From contig SIAP01000016.1 of assembly GCA_009691725.1 (NCBI GenBank), positions 1 through 43,031 of the forward strand: 43,031 nt of DNA, written 5' to 3'. The translations under genes and the position numbers were made by a program. Position 1 is the stretch's first letter, and every line of letters starts with the position of its first letter. This document shows positions 1 through 8,368 of this stretch, piece by piece. The notes below the pieces were generated by a model. That model did not search any database, was not told the DNA's origin, and saw nothing but the letters and a program-made list of their open reading frames with translations. Source of the stretch: Phycisphaerales bacterium (lineage in GTDB: Bacteria > Planctomycetota > Phycisphaerae > Phycisphaerales > SM1A02).

Positions 1-38
1 GCTGCGAACAGGATGCCAGAGAGAGTGCGGTGTGTCAT
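1..38 (-). CDS. Possible start of a secreted protein (cut by window edge)
   Basis: An ATG on the minus strand at 38 opens a frame that runs off the left end. Only 12 residues are visible: M-T-H-R-T-L-S-G-I-L-F-A. A basic residue followed by a hydrophobic stretch looks like the beginning of a signal peptide. An AAGAGG lies about 11 bases upstream of the ATG. It would be divergent from smpB. The visible part is too short to name a product, and it could be a chance frame. Confidence 0.3.
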   Translation of the reverse strand, partial: MTHRTLSGILFA

Positions 39-269
39 GTTTGAAGTTGCCTCTTGGTTCGGATCGAATTTTGCCTATTGAGTAAACAAGCACTCGGGGA
101 GAACCACAGACCACCTGCCACGTTGGCTGGCGGAATTCGTGAACTGCATACGGCGAATCCTACGGATAGCCGCAAACAATATGCGCCATTATTGGCGGAC
201 TTCCAATGCAATCAAGGATCTGCCCAAGGTTTTGCGACCGCAAATGGGATGGCGGGTATGTTGGGATCT

Positions 270-755
270 ATGTCCAAGCGACGCGAGAAGCCCGCAGATC
301 AGTGCCCAACCATCGAAAACCGGAAGGCTTTTCATGATTTCACGATTGGGGAAACTGTCGAGTGCGGAATGGAACTCGTCGGAACAGAGGTCAAATCGGT
401 GCGAGGATCACAGGTCAGTCTTGCGGAGGGCTGGGTGATGGCGGAGTTCGCGCCTCTGCGGCTGAATCTCCACGGGGTTCATATCGCGGAGTACCCGCCT
501 GCAGGGCGGGATCATCAGCATGTGCCGCTGCGGATTCGGCGACTGCTGGCCAAGCGACGTGAGATCGAGAAACTTGCTGGTTTGATGCAGGCGAAGGGAG
601 TGTCACTCGTGCCGCTCAAGATCTACTTCAAGAATGGATTCGCGAAGTTGCTCGTGGGAGTTGGGACTGGTCGTACCAAGGGCGACAAGCGGCAGGTGAT
701 TGCAAAGCGTGAGAGCCAGCGCGAAATGGACCGTGCGCTCCATCGCCGTCGCTAG
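270..755 (+). CDS. smpB: SsrA-binding protein SmpB
   Basis: SmpB binds tmRNA and brings it to stalled ribosomes in trans-translation. The product has the expected order: an N-terminal N-R-K-A-F-H-D-F segment, then E-C-G-M-E-L-V-G-T-E-V-K-S-V-R, the central L-K-I-Y-F motif and a basic C-terminal tail containing G-T-G-R-T-K-G-D-K-R and ending H-R-R-R. From the ATG at 270 the protein has 161 residues, close to the usual 155-160. ATGs at 249 and 258 are also in frame, so the start is uncertain by a few residues. The frame stays open back to 54, but that part looks untranslated. No tmRNA gene is recognisable beside it. It converges on the dehydrogenase gene, with 21 bp between the stop codons. Confidence 0.93.
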   Translation: MSKRREKPADQCPTIENRKAFHDFTIGETVECGMELVGTEVKSVRGSQVSLAEGWVMAEFAPLRLNLHGVHIAEYPPAGRDHQHVPLRIRRLLAKRREIEKLAGLMQAKGVSLVPLKIYFKNGFAKLLVGVGTGRTKGDKRQVIAKRESQREMDRALHRRR

Positions 756-780
756 GGCGCCGTCGCGAGGGCGCCGTCAT
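741..780. repeat. Imperfect 14-bp tandem repeat between convergent genes
   Basis: Three imperfect 14-bp units run across the end of smpB into the end of the dehydrogenase gene. The core GGGCGCCGTC occurs exactly at 755-764 and 769-778, with a diverged copy just before. Each core contains the palindrome GGCGCC. It looks like a small local duplication at the junction of two convergent genes, and no function is evident. Confidence 0.5.
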
Positions 781-1484
781 TCTGGACCGGGGAGGGGGAT
801 GCATGATCCGCTCTCATGGTCGCGCGATCCGCTGAGCAGTTCAGCGATGATGATCGCAACGGATTCTGGTGAGAGTGCGCGAGATCGTGGAACAAGCGCC
901 TCGTCCGCGAATGATCGCAAGAGCGCAGTCTCAACGCATCCCAGATTGAGCGAGAAAACCTTGACGCCGATGTCGGCACCCTCCTTCGCAGCACTACGCG
1001 TGAAGGAGTCCAGCGCGCTCTTTGCAGCGGCGTACGCGAAAAATCCCGCATATGGATCAGTCGTTGCGAGCGATGAGACATTCACAATGCGCCCACCCCG
1101 CTGCGCCTCGAAGTATGACCATGCGTGCATGATGAGATAGGCAGGTCCAAATGTGTTGACGCCAAATGTCTCATGCAGGGTGGTCGAAGTCGTCTTCGAA
1201 ATCGGCAGGAATGGGGCAATCCCAGCGCAGTTCACGAGATTGTCGATGCGACCGCACTGGGACACAGTCGCCGAAATCAGCCCAGCCACAGCGGTCTCGT
1301 TGGTGATGTCTGCAGCGCAGCAGATCACGCGAGGTGAACCCGCGCATGCTCGCGCCGTGGTGTCAAGCGCATCTCGAGTCCGTCCCACAAGGGCGAGCAG
1401 ATGCCCATTCGCTGCGAGCAACGTTGCAAGCGCGCGACCCACTCCGCTTCCGGCTCCTGTGATGAGAGTGGTTGGCGCGCTCAC
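777..1484 (-). CDS. Short-chain dehydrogenase/reductase (SDR)
   Basis: A classical SDR of 235 residues, expected to oxidise or reduce a hydroxyl/carbonyl group with NAD(P)H in the cytoplasm. The Rossmann glycine motif T-G-A-G-S-G-V-G is at residues 9-16, N-C-A-G at 85-88, the catalytic serine near 137-138 and Y-A-A-A-K (Tyr151, Lys155) after it. The substrate cannot be told from sequence. The start is a GTG at 1484 without a clear ribosome binding site. It lies 14 bp downstream of rseP on the same strand, so it is probably the last gene of a rne-dxr-rseP-SDR transcription unit. Whether its activity relates to isoprenoid or envelope functions is unknown. Confidence 0.88.
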   Translation of the reverse strand: MSAPTTLITGAGSGVGRALATLLAANGHLLALVGRTRDALDTTARACAGSPRVICCAADITNETAVAGLISATVSQCGRIDNLVNCAGIAPFLPISKTTSTTLHETFGVNTFGPAYLIMHAWSYFEAQRGGRIVNVSSLATTDPYAGFFAYAAAKSALDSFTRSAAKEGADIGVKVFSLNLGCVETALLRSFADEALVPRSRALSPESVAIIIAELLSGSRDHESGSCIPLPGPE

Positions 1485-1498
1485 AGTTCGCTTTGTGA

Positions 1499-3652
1499 CT
1501 AGGTCACAAGCCGCATGACATCGTTATAGAAGGTGACCGCAAAGAGCAGACCAACGAGGACCAGTCCGGCGACCATCGCACCACTTTGGAAGGACGGGCT
1601 TGGCGGCTTGCCCCGGAGTTTTTCGTAGAGCAGAAAAACCATCAATCCGCCATCGGCGATCGGGATCGGCAGAAAATTGATCACAGCAAGATTGACGCTG
1701 ATCATGGCGAGAAAGAAGAGCAAGTAGGTCATGCCGCGATCGGCAACACGCGTCCCGATGTGGATGATCCCAACTGGTCCGCGGAGCTGCGCAACGCCGA
1801 CCGTTCCACGAAAGAGACGATCGAGCGTCAGATAGGTCAGCAGCACCATCTTCTTCGTCTCGTTGAAACCCATCGAAATCGCTCGCAGTGGATCCCCTCC
1901 AGCGGTGAGGACGACTTCGGCTGGTGCAAACCATTCGGATCCAAGCGCTGGCCTCCAGCGCAAGTTTGAAATCGCTCCGCGCGTGGAGGCGTCGAGCGCA
2001 ACTGTGATGGTCTCGCGTTGAGCGAACGGTGTGGGAGGCGTCACCGTGAAAGTGACATGAGTGTTCTGGGAATCCGCGTTGGCGATTCCTTTCGTGACGC
2101 GGAACAGATCGATCCAGTTTCCGATGGAGTGTCCATCAACGGACTCGATGCGAGTCAGCGGAAGAAGGTTGTGTGGCGAGATCGCTGTCGCCACACCCGG
2201 AGGCGGCCCCGTCACTGCAAATGGGCGGGCGATGAGGGGAGTCTCCCATGCGTATCCAACTTCGAGCCCCAGTTTCCCATCGCGTCCGACGGGCGCATTG
2301 CAAGCGACCTCATCCATTCCGCGAAGCACTCGCAGAGCAATCATCGATCCTGCGCGTGATTGCACGGCGAGTCGAAACTCCATCTGCCGAGGACCAGAAA
2401 CATCGCCGACCCGCAGCACGACATCACCCTCGTGCAGAATGCCGTTCGATGCGGAAGTCGTCGGAACGCGTCCGATGCGTACGAGTGGCGACATCCCCAA
2501 CAGACCGGGCTCGTAATCGATGGTGGCCGCCGCTGGTTTTTCGGTGTACTCCAACACCTGCCAAGTTGGCGCACATTCAACTGCGATGTCGACGACTCCG
2601 CCCGGCGTGAACTGCCAGCGGGTTGCGAGCGGTTTGCCATGACTCGACGCGGAGGCCTGGTCGAGCGCGTCATAGCTGTGCGCGTCTCGTCCTTGCACCG
2701 ACAGGAGTGTCGCCCCTCGAAAATGTTCGTCGAAGAGGGATTGGCTTGGAGTTCCCGATGCGGAAACAAGCAACGGATCCGAGATTCCCCATGCGCGGCT
2801 CGCCATTCCATCCGGCGCGTGATGCCAAAACCCAGCTCGGGTGAGTGCCCCAAAGAGGAATGGGCGCGCGCTCAGGTCGTTCGTCAAGTGCGTGCTCGCT
2901 GCGGGAGTGAGTCCGATGGACAGCACACCCATCGCCGCGTCATGACGAGGAGTTACATCCAGCGTGAGCAACTGCGGTGCTCCGGACTCGACGCGATCGA
3001 TCGTCAACTGAATGGGCTCGTCACCCCTTCCCATCGCAGCAGCGATCTGGAGATCTGCAAATGTTGAGATCGCTTCACCATTGATCGCCGTGACACGATC
3101 ACCTGCTCGAACGCCAGCGGCGGCGGCTGGAGAAGCTGGCAACACGGACCCGATGATCGGTGCTTCGAATTGAACGCCGATCATGAACGCAACAATGAAG
3201 AGCCCCAGAGCGAGGACGATATTAAGTGCCACTCCGCCCGAGACGATGATCATGCGCTTCCAGACAGGCACTCGGTTGTAGGAGCGCATGTGAGTGCTCA
3301 TGGCCTTGGGGTCAAGATCATCCTGACCGAGCATGCGCACGAATCCTCCCAGCGGCAGAAGGCGTAGTGAGTATTCCGTTTCGCCGATTCCAAGCGCAAC
3401 GACTTCCGCATCGGAGAGTTCGATCGCGCTCTTCCCGGCGCGCTTCCGGATAGTTAGATCGGTCGAGCCAAATCGCACGCCGACTCCTTTTCGGTATGCC
3501 AAGAATGTGGGTCCCATTCCCACTGCGAAACTCTCGACGCGGACACCAGCCCACTTTGCGGCGATGAAGTGACCGAACTCATGCACTGCGACCAGCAATC
3601 CAAAGCCAATCAGAACCAGGAGGAGGTTGGCACTATTTCCGAGGAGCGTCAT
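1499..3652 (-). CDS. rseP: RseP-like M50 site-2 zinc metalloprotease, enlarged
   Basis: An intramembrane zinc protease of the M50B family, which typically cleaves anti-sigma factors or signal-peptide remnants within the membrane. The zinc motif H-E-F-G-H is at residues 24-28 in the first membrane segment. The second catalytic region N-F-L-P-I-P-I-A-D-G-G is near residue 659, keeping the essential Asp but with IA where LD is usual before it. PDZ-like segments lie between, for example P-A-A-A-A-G-V-R-A-G-D-R-V around residues 170-195. At 717 residues it is far longer than the roughly 450 of E. coli RseP. The extra length is in the extracytoplasmic region, which may hold additional diverged PDZ domains. 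Its ATG overlaps the dxr stop as ATGA, so the two are translationally coupled. Confidence 0.92.
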   Translation of the reverse strand: MTLLGNSANLLLVLIGFGLLVAVHEFGHFIAAKWAGVRVESFAVGMGPTFLAYRKGVGVRFGSTDLTIRKRAGKSAIELSDAEVVALGIGETEYSLRLLPLGGFVRMLGQDDLDPKAMSTHMRSYNRVPVWKRMIIVSGGVALNIVLALGLFIVAFMIGVQFEAPIIGSVLPASPAAAAGVRAGDRVTAINGEAISTFADLQIAAAMGRGDEPIQLTIDRVESGAPQLLTLDVTPRHDAAMGVLSIGLTPAASTHLTNDLSARPFLFGALTRAGFWHHAPDGMASRAWGISDPLLVSASGTPSQSLFDEHFRGATLLSVQGRDAHSYDALDQASASSHGKPLATRWQFTPGGVVDIAVECAPTWQVLEYTEKPAAATIDYEPGLLGMSPLVRIGRVPTTSASNGILHEGDVVLRVGDVSGPRQMEFRLAVQSRAGSMIALRVLRGMDEVACNAPVGRDGKLGLEVGYAWETPLIARPFAVTGPPPGVATAISPHNLLPLTRIESVDGHSIGNWIDLFRVTKGIANADSQNTHVTFTVTPPTPFAQRETITVALDASTRGAISNLRWRPALGSEWFAPAEVVLTAGGDPLRAISMGFNETKKMVLLTYLTLDRLFRGTVGVAQLRGPVGIIHIGTRVADRGMTYLLFFLAMISVNLAVINFLPIPIADGGLMVFLLYEKLRGKPPSPSFQSGAMVAGLVLVGLLFAVTFYNDVMRLVT

Positions 3653-4863
3653 TGTTTCAAGGGTAGGCGATCAGTCACGACATTCGCTTGGACCCACGCG
3701 CGCGCGCGCGCGTCGGCACGAAGCACATTGTCCAGATTGTCCGCTGGGGTTGCTTCAATCGCCTCCAGCGCACCCGCCACGAGTGATGCAATCTCGACAA
3801 AGGAGATGCGACATTGGATGAATGCTTCGACCGCAGCCTCATTGGCGCCATTCAGAATCGCCCCGGATGTTCCACCGCGTTGGATGGCTCGCGATGCCAG
3901 CGCGATGGCTGGAAAGCGAGCGTGGTCGACTGCTTCAAACTCCAATCCGCGCAAAGTCTGCCAATTCAGCGGGGTTGCACATCGAATGGCGCGTTCTGGA
4001 AAAGTCATCGCAAACTGGATCGGCAGTTTCATGTCGGGAGGGGACATCTGGGCGAGCACACTCCCGTCAATGAACTCCACGAATGAATGAACGATCGACT
4101 GAGGGTGAACGATCACATCGATTTGATGCGCTGGGAGCTCGAAGAGCCAATGTGCTTCGATCATCTCGAGTGCCTTGTTCATCATCGACGCACTATCGAT
4201 GGTGACCTTCGATCCCATGGACCAGGTCGGATGATTCAACGCGTCGGCAAGCGTTGCAGCCTGCATCTGTCGCAGCGATGCGCGGCGGAACGGACCGCCG
4301 CTCGCCGTCAACACGATTCGTTCGATCTGTGATGTTGGACACATCGTGTCGCCAGTTTGCAAGCATTGGAAAATTGCACTGTGTTCACTATCGACTGGCA
4401 CGATCGAAACACCGACACGTTTGGCGGCGGCTATCACGAGTGCGCCTGCTGCAACGAGCGTCTCCTTGTTGGCAAGCGCGATGTCGCACCCCGCTTCGAT
4501 GGCAGCAAGAATCGGTGCGACTCCAGCAGAACCAACCATCGCGCCCAGCACGAGGTCTCCACGACGCGCGTGGCGTTGGATGAGTTGAAGTGCGGCGTCT
4601 GGACCGCAGAAGAGTTGCGTCGAGGGGGAGCATGCGGCACGGAGTGCAGCCTGCGCATCGGCATCTTCATCTGCGAGTGCGATGGCAATCGTGCCACTCT
4701 CCTTCGCCTGTTGAAGGAGGCGAGACCAGTTCTTTCCAGCAGCGAGCCCAACAATTTCAAATGTCGTCGATCCGGTTGCTGCGAGATGCTTCGCAACAAC
4801 GAGAGCGTTCTCGCCGATGGATCCAGTCGATCCGAGAATGAAGAGTCGTCGTCGAAGAGTCAT
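3649..4863 (-). CDS. dxr: 1-deoxy-D-xylulose 5-phosphate reductoisomerase
   Basis: This enzyme (also called IspC) converts 1-deoxyxylulose 5-phosphate to 2-C-methylerythritol 4-phosphate with NADPH, the committed step of the MEP isoprenoid pathway. The NADPH-binding G-S-T-G-S-I-G is at residues 11-17, A-N-K-E-T-L-V at 131-137, and the metal-binding V-P-V-D-S-E-H at 155-161 with Asp158 and Glu160. At 404 residues the length is normal. The gene begins 18 bp after the rne stop and overlaps rseP by 4 bp. A run of eight CG dinucleotides (3697-3712) lies in the last part of the coding sequence and encodes an Ala/Arg alternation. Slippage there would alter only the C-terminus. Confidence 0.97.
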   Translation of the reverse strand: MTLRRRLFILGSTGSIGENALVVAKHLAATGSTTFEIVGLAAGKNWSRLLQQAKESGTIAIALADEDADAQAALRAACSPSTQLFCGPDAALQLIQRHARRGDLVLGAMVGSAGVAPILAAIEAGCDIALANKETLVAAGALVIAAAKRVGVSIVPVDSEHSAIFQCLQTGDTMCPTSQIERIVLTASGGPFRRASLRQMQAATLADALNHPTWSMGSKVTIDSASMMNKALEMIEAHWLFELPAHQIDVIVHPQSIVHSFVEFIDGSVLAQMSPPDMKLPIQFAMTFPERAIRCATPLNWQTLRGLEFEAVDHARFPAIALASRAIQRGGTSGAILNGANEAAVEAFIQCRISFVEIASLVAGALEAIEATPADNLDNVLRADARARAWVQANVVTDRLPLKQ

Positions 4864-4881
4864 GCGCCTTCGCCCGGTGGA

Positions 4882-7800
4882 CTACTCGGGACGTCCCTTT
4901 GCCTTGGATCTCTCAAGTGAGGAGAGCAATCGGACGGCCGCTCCATACAACGAGCGCCGCTTTGGCTTTGCAGGTGTCTCGCTTGATGGAGGTGCTGATG
5001 GAGGTGCGCTCGATGAAGTCGGTGCGGATGGTGCGGGCTGTGGTGCTGCGGGAGGCGGCGAATCTGATCGCACAGAGGGTCGCTCGGGGCGGCGTTGTGG
5101 TGTTGGATTCACATCACGCGCAGGCGCGGCGCGCGCAGCTCCGCGCTGTGGTGCTCCACCAACCGCAGCGCGTGGGGTCTCATCCTGTCTGCCGCGATCA
5201 TTCCCATCGCGCCGACCGCGACCGCCACGACGGTTTCCGCGCCGGCTTCGCCCAGATGACTGACCCTGCCCAGATGATTGTCCCTGCCCAGATGATTGTC
5301 CCTGCCCAGACTGTCCGCGTCCTCCGCCGCTGGATCCGTGACGATCACCGCCATCGGAACTTTGGTTTTCGTCTTGGGCATCGCCAACCGATTCACTCTG
5401 GGGCGCGTGGTCCTGTTCGGCGGAATCTTCCGCATTGCTTTGCGTCGCCGCTGGATAAAGCACCTGCGCTCTCGCGATCAACTCGACGGGGAGCATGAAT
5501 GTCGTCGGCAACAGAAGCGCGGCCGTTTCGACATCTGCATCGGCACGGAGACGTGCAATCAATTCATCGACCGTCGTGTTGAGAATCCCAGCGACGCGAT
5601 TTGTCTCGAATGAGGCTTGTTCTTCAACCATATCGCCGATGGTTTCAATCATCCGTCGTCCGCGACCGCGCCGTCTTCGGCTCGATCGTCCGCCGCGATC
5701 GCCGCGATCTGCTTCACGTGTTGGTCGCGCGGGTTGTGCGGCGTTGATGCGCCCCTGTTGAGCCGCGGGTCCGTCACTGCCCTGCGGTTTGCGCGGTTCA
5801 TCTCGTCGACCCCGTCCGCGCCGTCGTCCCGAGGTCCTCGAAGACTCTGCCTGGTTCGTCGATTCCACGCGTTCGTCCTGCGATTGTCGCTGTGCCATCG
5901 AGTCTCGTACCGACACCTCATCCTCGAGGACATCCGGCAGATCATCAAATCCGCCAGCGAGCGCGATGGCAGTGGCATCCGCAGGAGCAGGGCGCCGCTT
6001 GCGTCGCCTTCGCCGTGCGAGTGCCTCCGCCGGAGTGAGCTCCGCCTCTTCTTCTTCGGGGAGTTCTTCATGGACGCTCCCTGCAATTGGACCACTCATC
6101 GATGGCAGTCGATCCAATTCCAAGTCCGAATTCTGATCGTCGTATGCGTACATCTCCACGCGATCTGCGGCGAATGCTTCGCTGATTCGAACATCGATGC
6201 GCTTGGACGATCGCTCTTCCAATTCGTGCATCGCTCGGCGACGATTGGAGAGCAATTCTGACGCAACACGAACCGAGCAGACCACTTCGACGCGCTGCAC
6301 ATTCTTATAGCTGAAGAGCAGTGCAACGCGGCGCATGGCATCTGCGGCGACCGCACCTGCAACTCGAATCTCGCCGCTGCCGGCGCAATGTTGGCAGTCG
6401 CTGTAATGCATCTTGCGCAGACTTGGTCGCATGCGCTGGCGTGTCATCTCGATGATGCCGAATTCGCTGATCGGCGCAAACGAACTCTTTGCTCGGTCCA
6501 ACTTGAGCAACTCCGTGAGCCGTTCTTCGATTTCGCGGCGATGCTTGACAAACCGCATGTCGATGCAATCCATCACAATCAATCCGCCAAGATCACGCAA
6601 TCGCAATTGGCGGCAGACTTCCTCGATCGCTTCACGATTCGTTTGGAATGCGTTGGTCTCGGAGTCACGCGCACTGCGACTGCGTCCGCTGTTGACATCG
6701 ATGGCGACGAGTGCTTCCGTTTGATCGAAGACGAGCGCACCACCCGATGGAAGTGACACCGTTCGGGAGTGGATCTCATCAATCTGTCGTTCGATGCCAT
6801 ACGCCTCGAAGATCGGTGCCTTCCCGTTGTAATAGAAGACCTTTCCAGAGGTCTTTGGCGCGATGACGTCAAGGAACATCTTGGCGCGTTCAAAGGCGCC
6901 TGGGCTATCCACCACAATCGATTCAACTGTGGAGTCAGTGTGATCACGCAGCGTGCGCACGAGCACATCGCTCTCCGTGTAGAGCTCGCACGGGGCGCCA
7001 GTCTTCTCGCTGCGTTTCTCCATCGCATCCCAGAGACGGTTCAAGTATGCGGCATCGCGCTGGAGCTCCGTCTTCGTGCTCTCAAATCCGGCAGTTCGCA
7101 GGATGAATCCGAATCCCTCCGGCAATTCAAGCGAGTCGAGAATCCGGCGCATCTCGCGGCGCTGATCCTCGTCTTCAACTCGACGCGAGACGCCGACACG
7201 ATCCATGTCTGGCATCATCACCAGCAATCGCCCTGGAAGACTGAGATAGCTCGTGAGCGTCGGTCCCTTGGAACCAAGCCCTTCTTTGATCACTTGAACG
7301 AGGATCTCTTGACCCTTCCGCAGTGCCTGCTGAATCAGTGGTCGCTCGCTCCGCGCGATTTTCCTGCCGACTTGCTCGGTGGTGCGGTCTTCACCGGGGA
7401 AGTACTTTGGGTGCAGATCGCTGATGTGGAGGAAGCCGTTCTGACCCGAGCCAAAGTCGATGAACGCAGCTTGGATCGCCGCTTCCACGTTCATGACTCG
7501 CCCCTTGTAAATGCTTCCGACATTCGTCGCCGATGCTTCACGCTCTGAAAAGTAAGAGTCCAATCGACCATCCGCGAGGATCGCGATGCGGCACTCATCG
7601 CCAGGCTCATCATTGATGATCAGTTGAATTTTTCGAGTCGGAAGTGCGCGGGTCGAACGGGCACGCGACTTTGGTTTCTTCGCGGGAACCTCGTCGGATT
7701 CCGGCGCACGCGGGGCATCGGAATCCGCTTCGCCGTCAGCGCCAGGGAGTGAAGGGTCGTTGGGATTCTCGGCTTCTGAAGCCTCGAGTTCTGCGCCGCC

Positions 7801-8079
7801 ACCAATCGATTCAACGACGGCACCCTCGTGCGACTCGCTCGTGGCAAGTTCTGATTCTTCCGAGTCGCTTTCCTGCGCATCACGATCAGCTCGTTCGTGC
7901 GCCTCTTCGGCGTAGTCGTCAATGTTGACCTCGGGTGGTGCGAAACCTCCAGATGTGGCATCTCTGCTCGCAGCCGGGTCTTGCGCGTTGTGATCTCGCG
8001 CTGGTGATTCTTCGTCGTGGTTTTCGGGGGCGGGGCGCTCGTCGGCGCTCGCGTCTAGTTCTTCGTCATTCTCTGGCAC
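4882..8079 (-). CDS. rne: Ribonuclease E/G with long acidic N-terminal and Arg-rich C-terminal regions
   Basis: An endoribonuclease of the RNase E/G family, acting in mRNA decay and rRNA/tRNA processing. I place the start at the GTG at 8079 because AGGA lies about seven bases upstream. The frame is open to an ATG at 8205, which has no ribosome binding site. From the GTG the product has 1065 residues. Residues 1 to about 150 are strongly acidic and low in complexity. The S1 domain follows (about 190-230). The catalytic metal ligands are Asp461 (D-V-N-S-G) and Asp504 (V-M-D-C-I-D-M), with the same 43-residue spacing as in E. coli RNase E. The zinc-link C-Q-H-C is at 562-565. The rest is Arg/Ser/Gly-rich, includes a G-Q-G-Q-S-S repeat, and probably binds RNA or partners. 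Confidence 0.93.
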   Translation of the reverse strand: MPENDEELDASADERPAPENHDEESPARDHNAQDPAASRDATSGGFAPPEVNIDDYAEEAHERADRDAQESDSEESELATSESHEGAVVESIGGGAELEASEAENPNDPSLPGADGEADSDAPRAPESDEVPAKKPKSRARSTRALPTRKIQLIINDEPGDECRIAILADGRLDSYFSEREASATNVGSIYKGRVMNVEAAIQAAFIDFGSGQNGFLHISDLHPKYFPGEDRTTEQVGRKIARSERPLIQQALRKGQEILVQVIKEGLGSKGPTLTSYLSLPGRLLVMMPDMDRVGVSRRVEDEDQRREMRRILDSLELPEGFGFILRTAGFESTKTELQRDAAYLNRLWDAMEKRSEKTGAPCELYTESDVLVRTLRDHTDSTVESIVVDSPGAFERAKMFLDVIAPKTSGKVFYYNGKAPIFEAYGIERQIDEIHSRTVSLPSGGALVFDQTEALVAIDVNSGRSRSARDSETNAFQTNREAIEEVCRQLRLRDLGGLIVMDCIDMRFVKHRREIEERLTELLKLDRAKSSFAPISEFGIIEMTRQRMRPSLRKMHYSDCQHCAGSGEIRVAGAVAADAMRRVALLFSYKNVQRVEVVCSVRVASELLSNRRRAMHELEERSSKRIDVRISEAFAADRVEMYAYDDQNSDLELDRLPSMSGPIAGSVHEELPEEEEAELTPAEALARRRRRKRRPAPADATAIALAGGFDDLPDVLEDEVSVRDSMAQRQSQDERVESTNQAESSRTSGRRRGRGRRDEPRKPQGSDGPAAQQGRINAAQPARPTREADRGDRGGRSSRRRRGRGRRMIETIGDMVEEQASFETNRVAGILNTTVDELIARLRADADVETAALLLPTTFMLPVELIARAQVLYPAATQSNAEDSAEQDHAPQSESVGDAQDENQSSDGGDRHGSSGGGRGQSGQGQSSGQGQSSGQGQSSGRSRRGNRRGGRGRRDGNDRGRQDETPRAAVGGAPQRGAARAAPARDVNPTPQRRPERPSVRSDSPPPAAPQPAPSAPTSSSAPPSAPPSSETPAKPKRRSLYGAAVRLLSSLERSKAKGRPE
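5251..5316 (-). repeat. 18-bp in-frame tandem repeat in rne
   Basis: Three full 18-bp units begin at 5251, 5269 and 5287, followed by a partial unit. The last two full units are identical, and the first differs at two or three positions. Read on the minus strand they encode repeated S-S-G-Q-G-Q. The repeat lies in the disordered C-terminal region of the RNase E homologue, and 18 bp is a multiple of three, so copy-number change would not break the frame. Confidence 0.9.
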
Positions 8080-8368
8080 TGTGTCATCCTGCCGCACGTG
8101 TGCGGCGAGCAATGACGGAACATGCGTCGACGGGCTTCGGCACCACCGAAAGCACAGCGGCTTCCGATCGTGTTCCAGTCGACCAACAAGGTCGAGTGAA
8201 GCCATGGTTGTTCAATTTGCATCGCGTCTGTTCCGTCCGCATGGTGAAGGGGGGTCCACAGTTCCGATTCGCGGCGTCGTGAGTCACGAGCGGCGATTCG
8301 CGGGTCCATCCAATTCAGCATGCCTCTTGTCTATCTGGTTCCTTGAAACTGGTGATCTGTGACTGGCG

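Noticed and set aside
54-248. tmRNA gene beside smpB
   Set aside because: A GGTTCG-like sequence occurs, but no acceptor stem, T-arm pairing or tag-peptide frame could be built.
54-269. Upstream extension of the smpB frame as a 233-residue protein
   Set aside because: The first roughly 70 residues do not resemble SmpB, whose normal length is reached from the ATG at 270. The extension looks like chance open frame in a leader.
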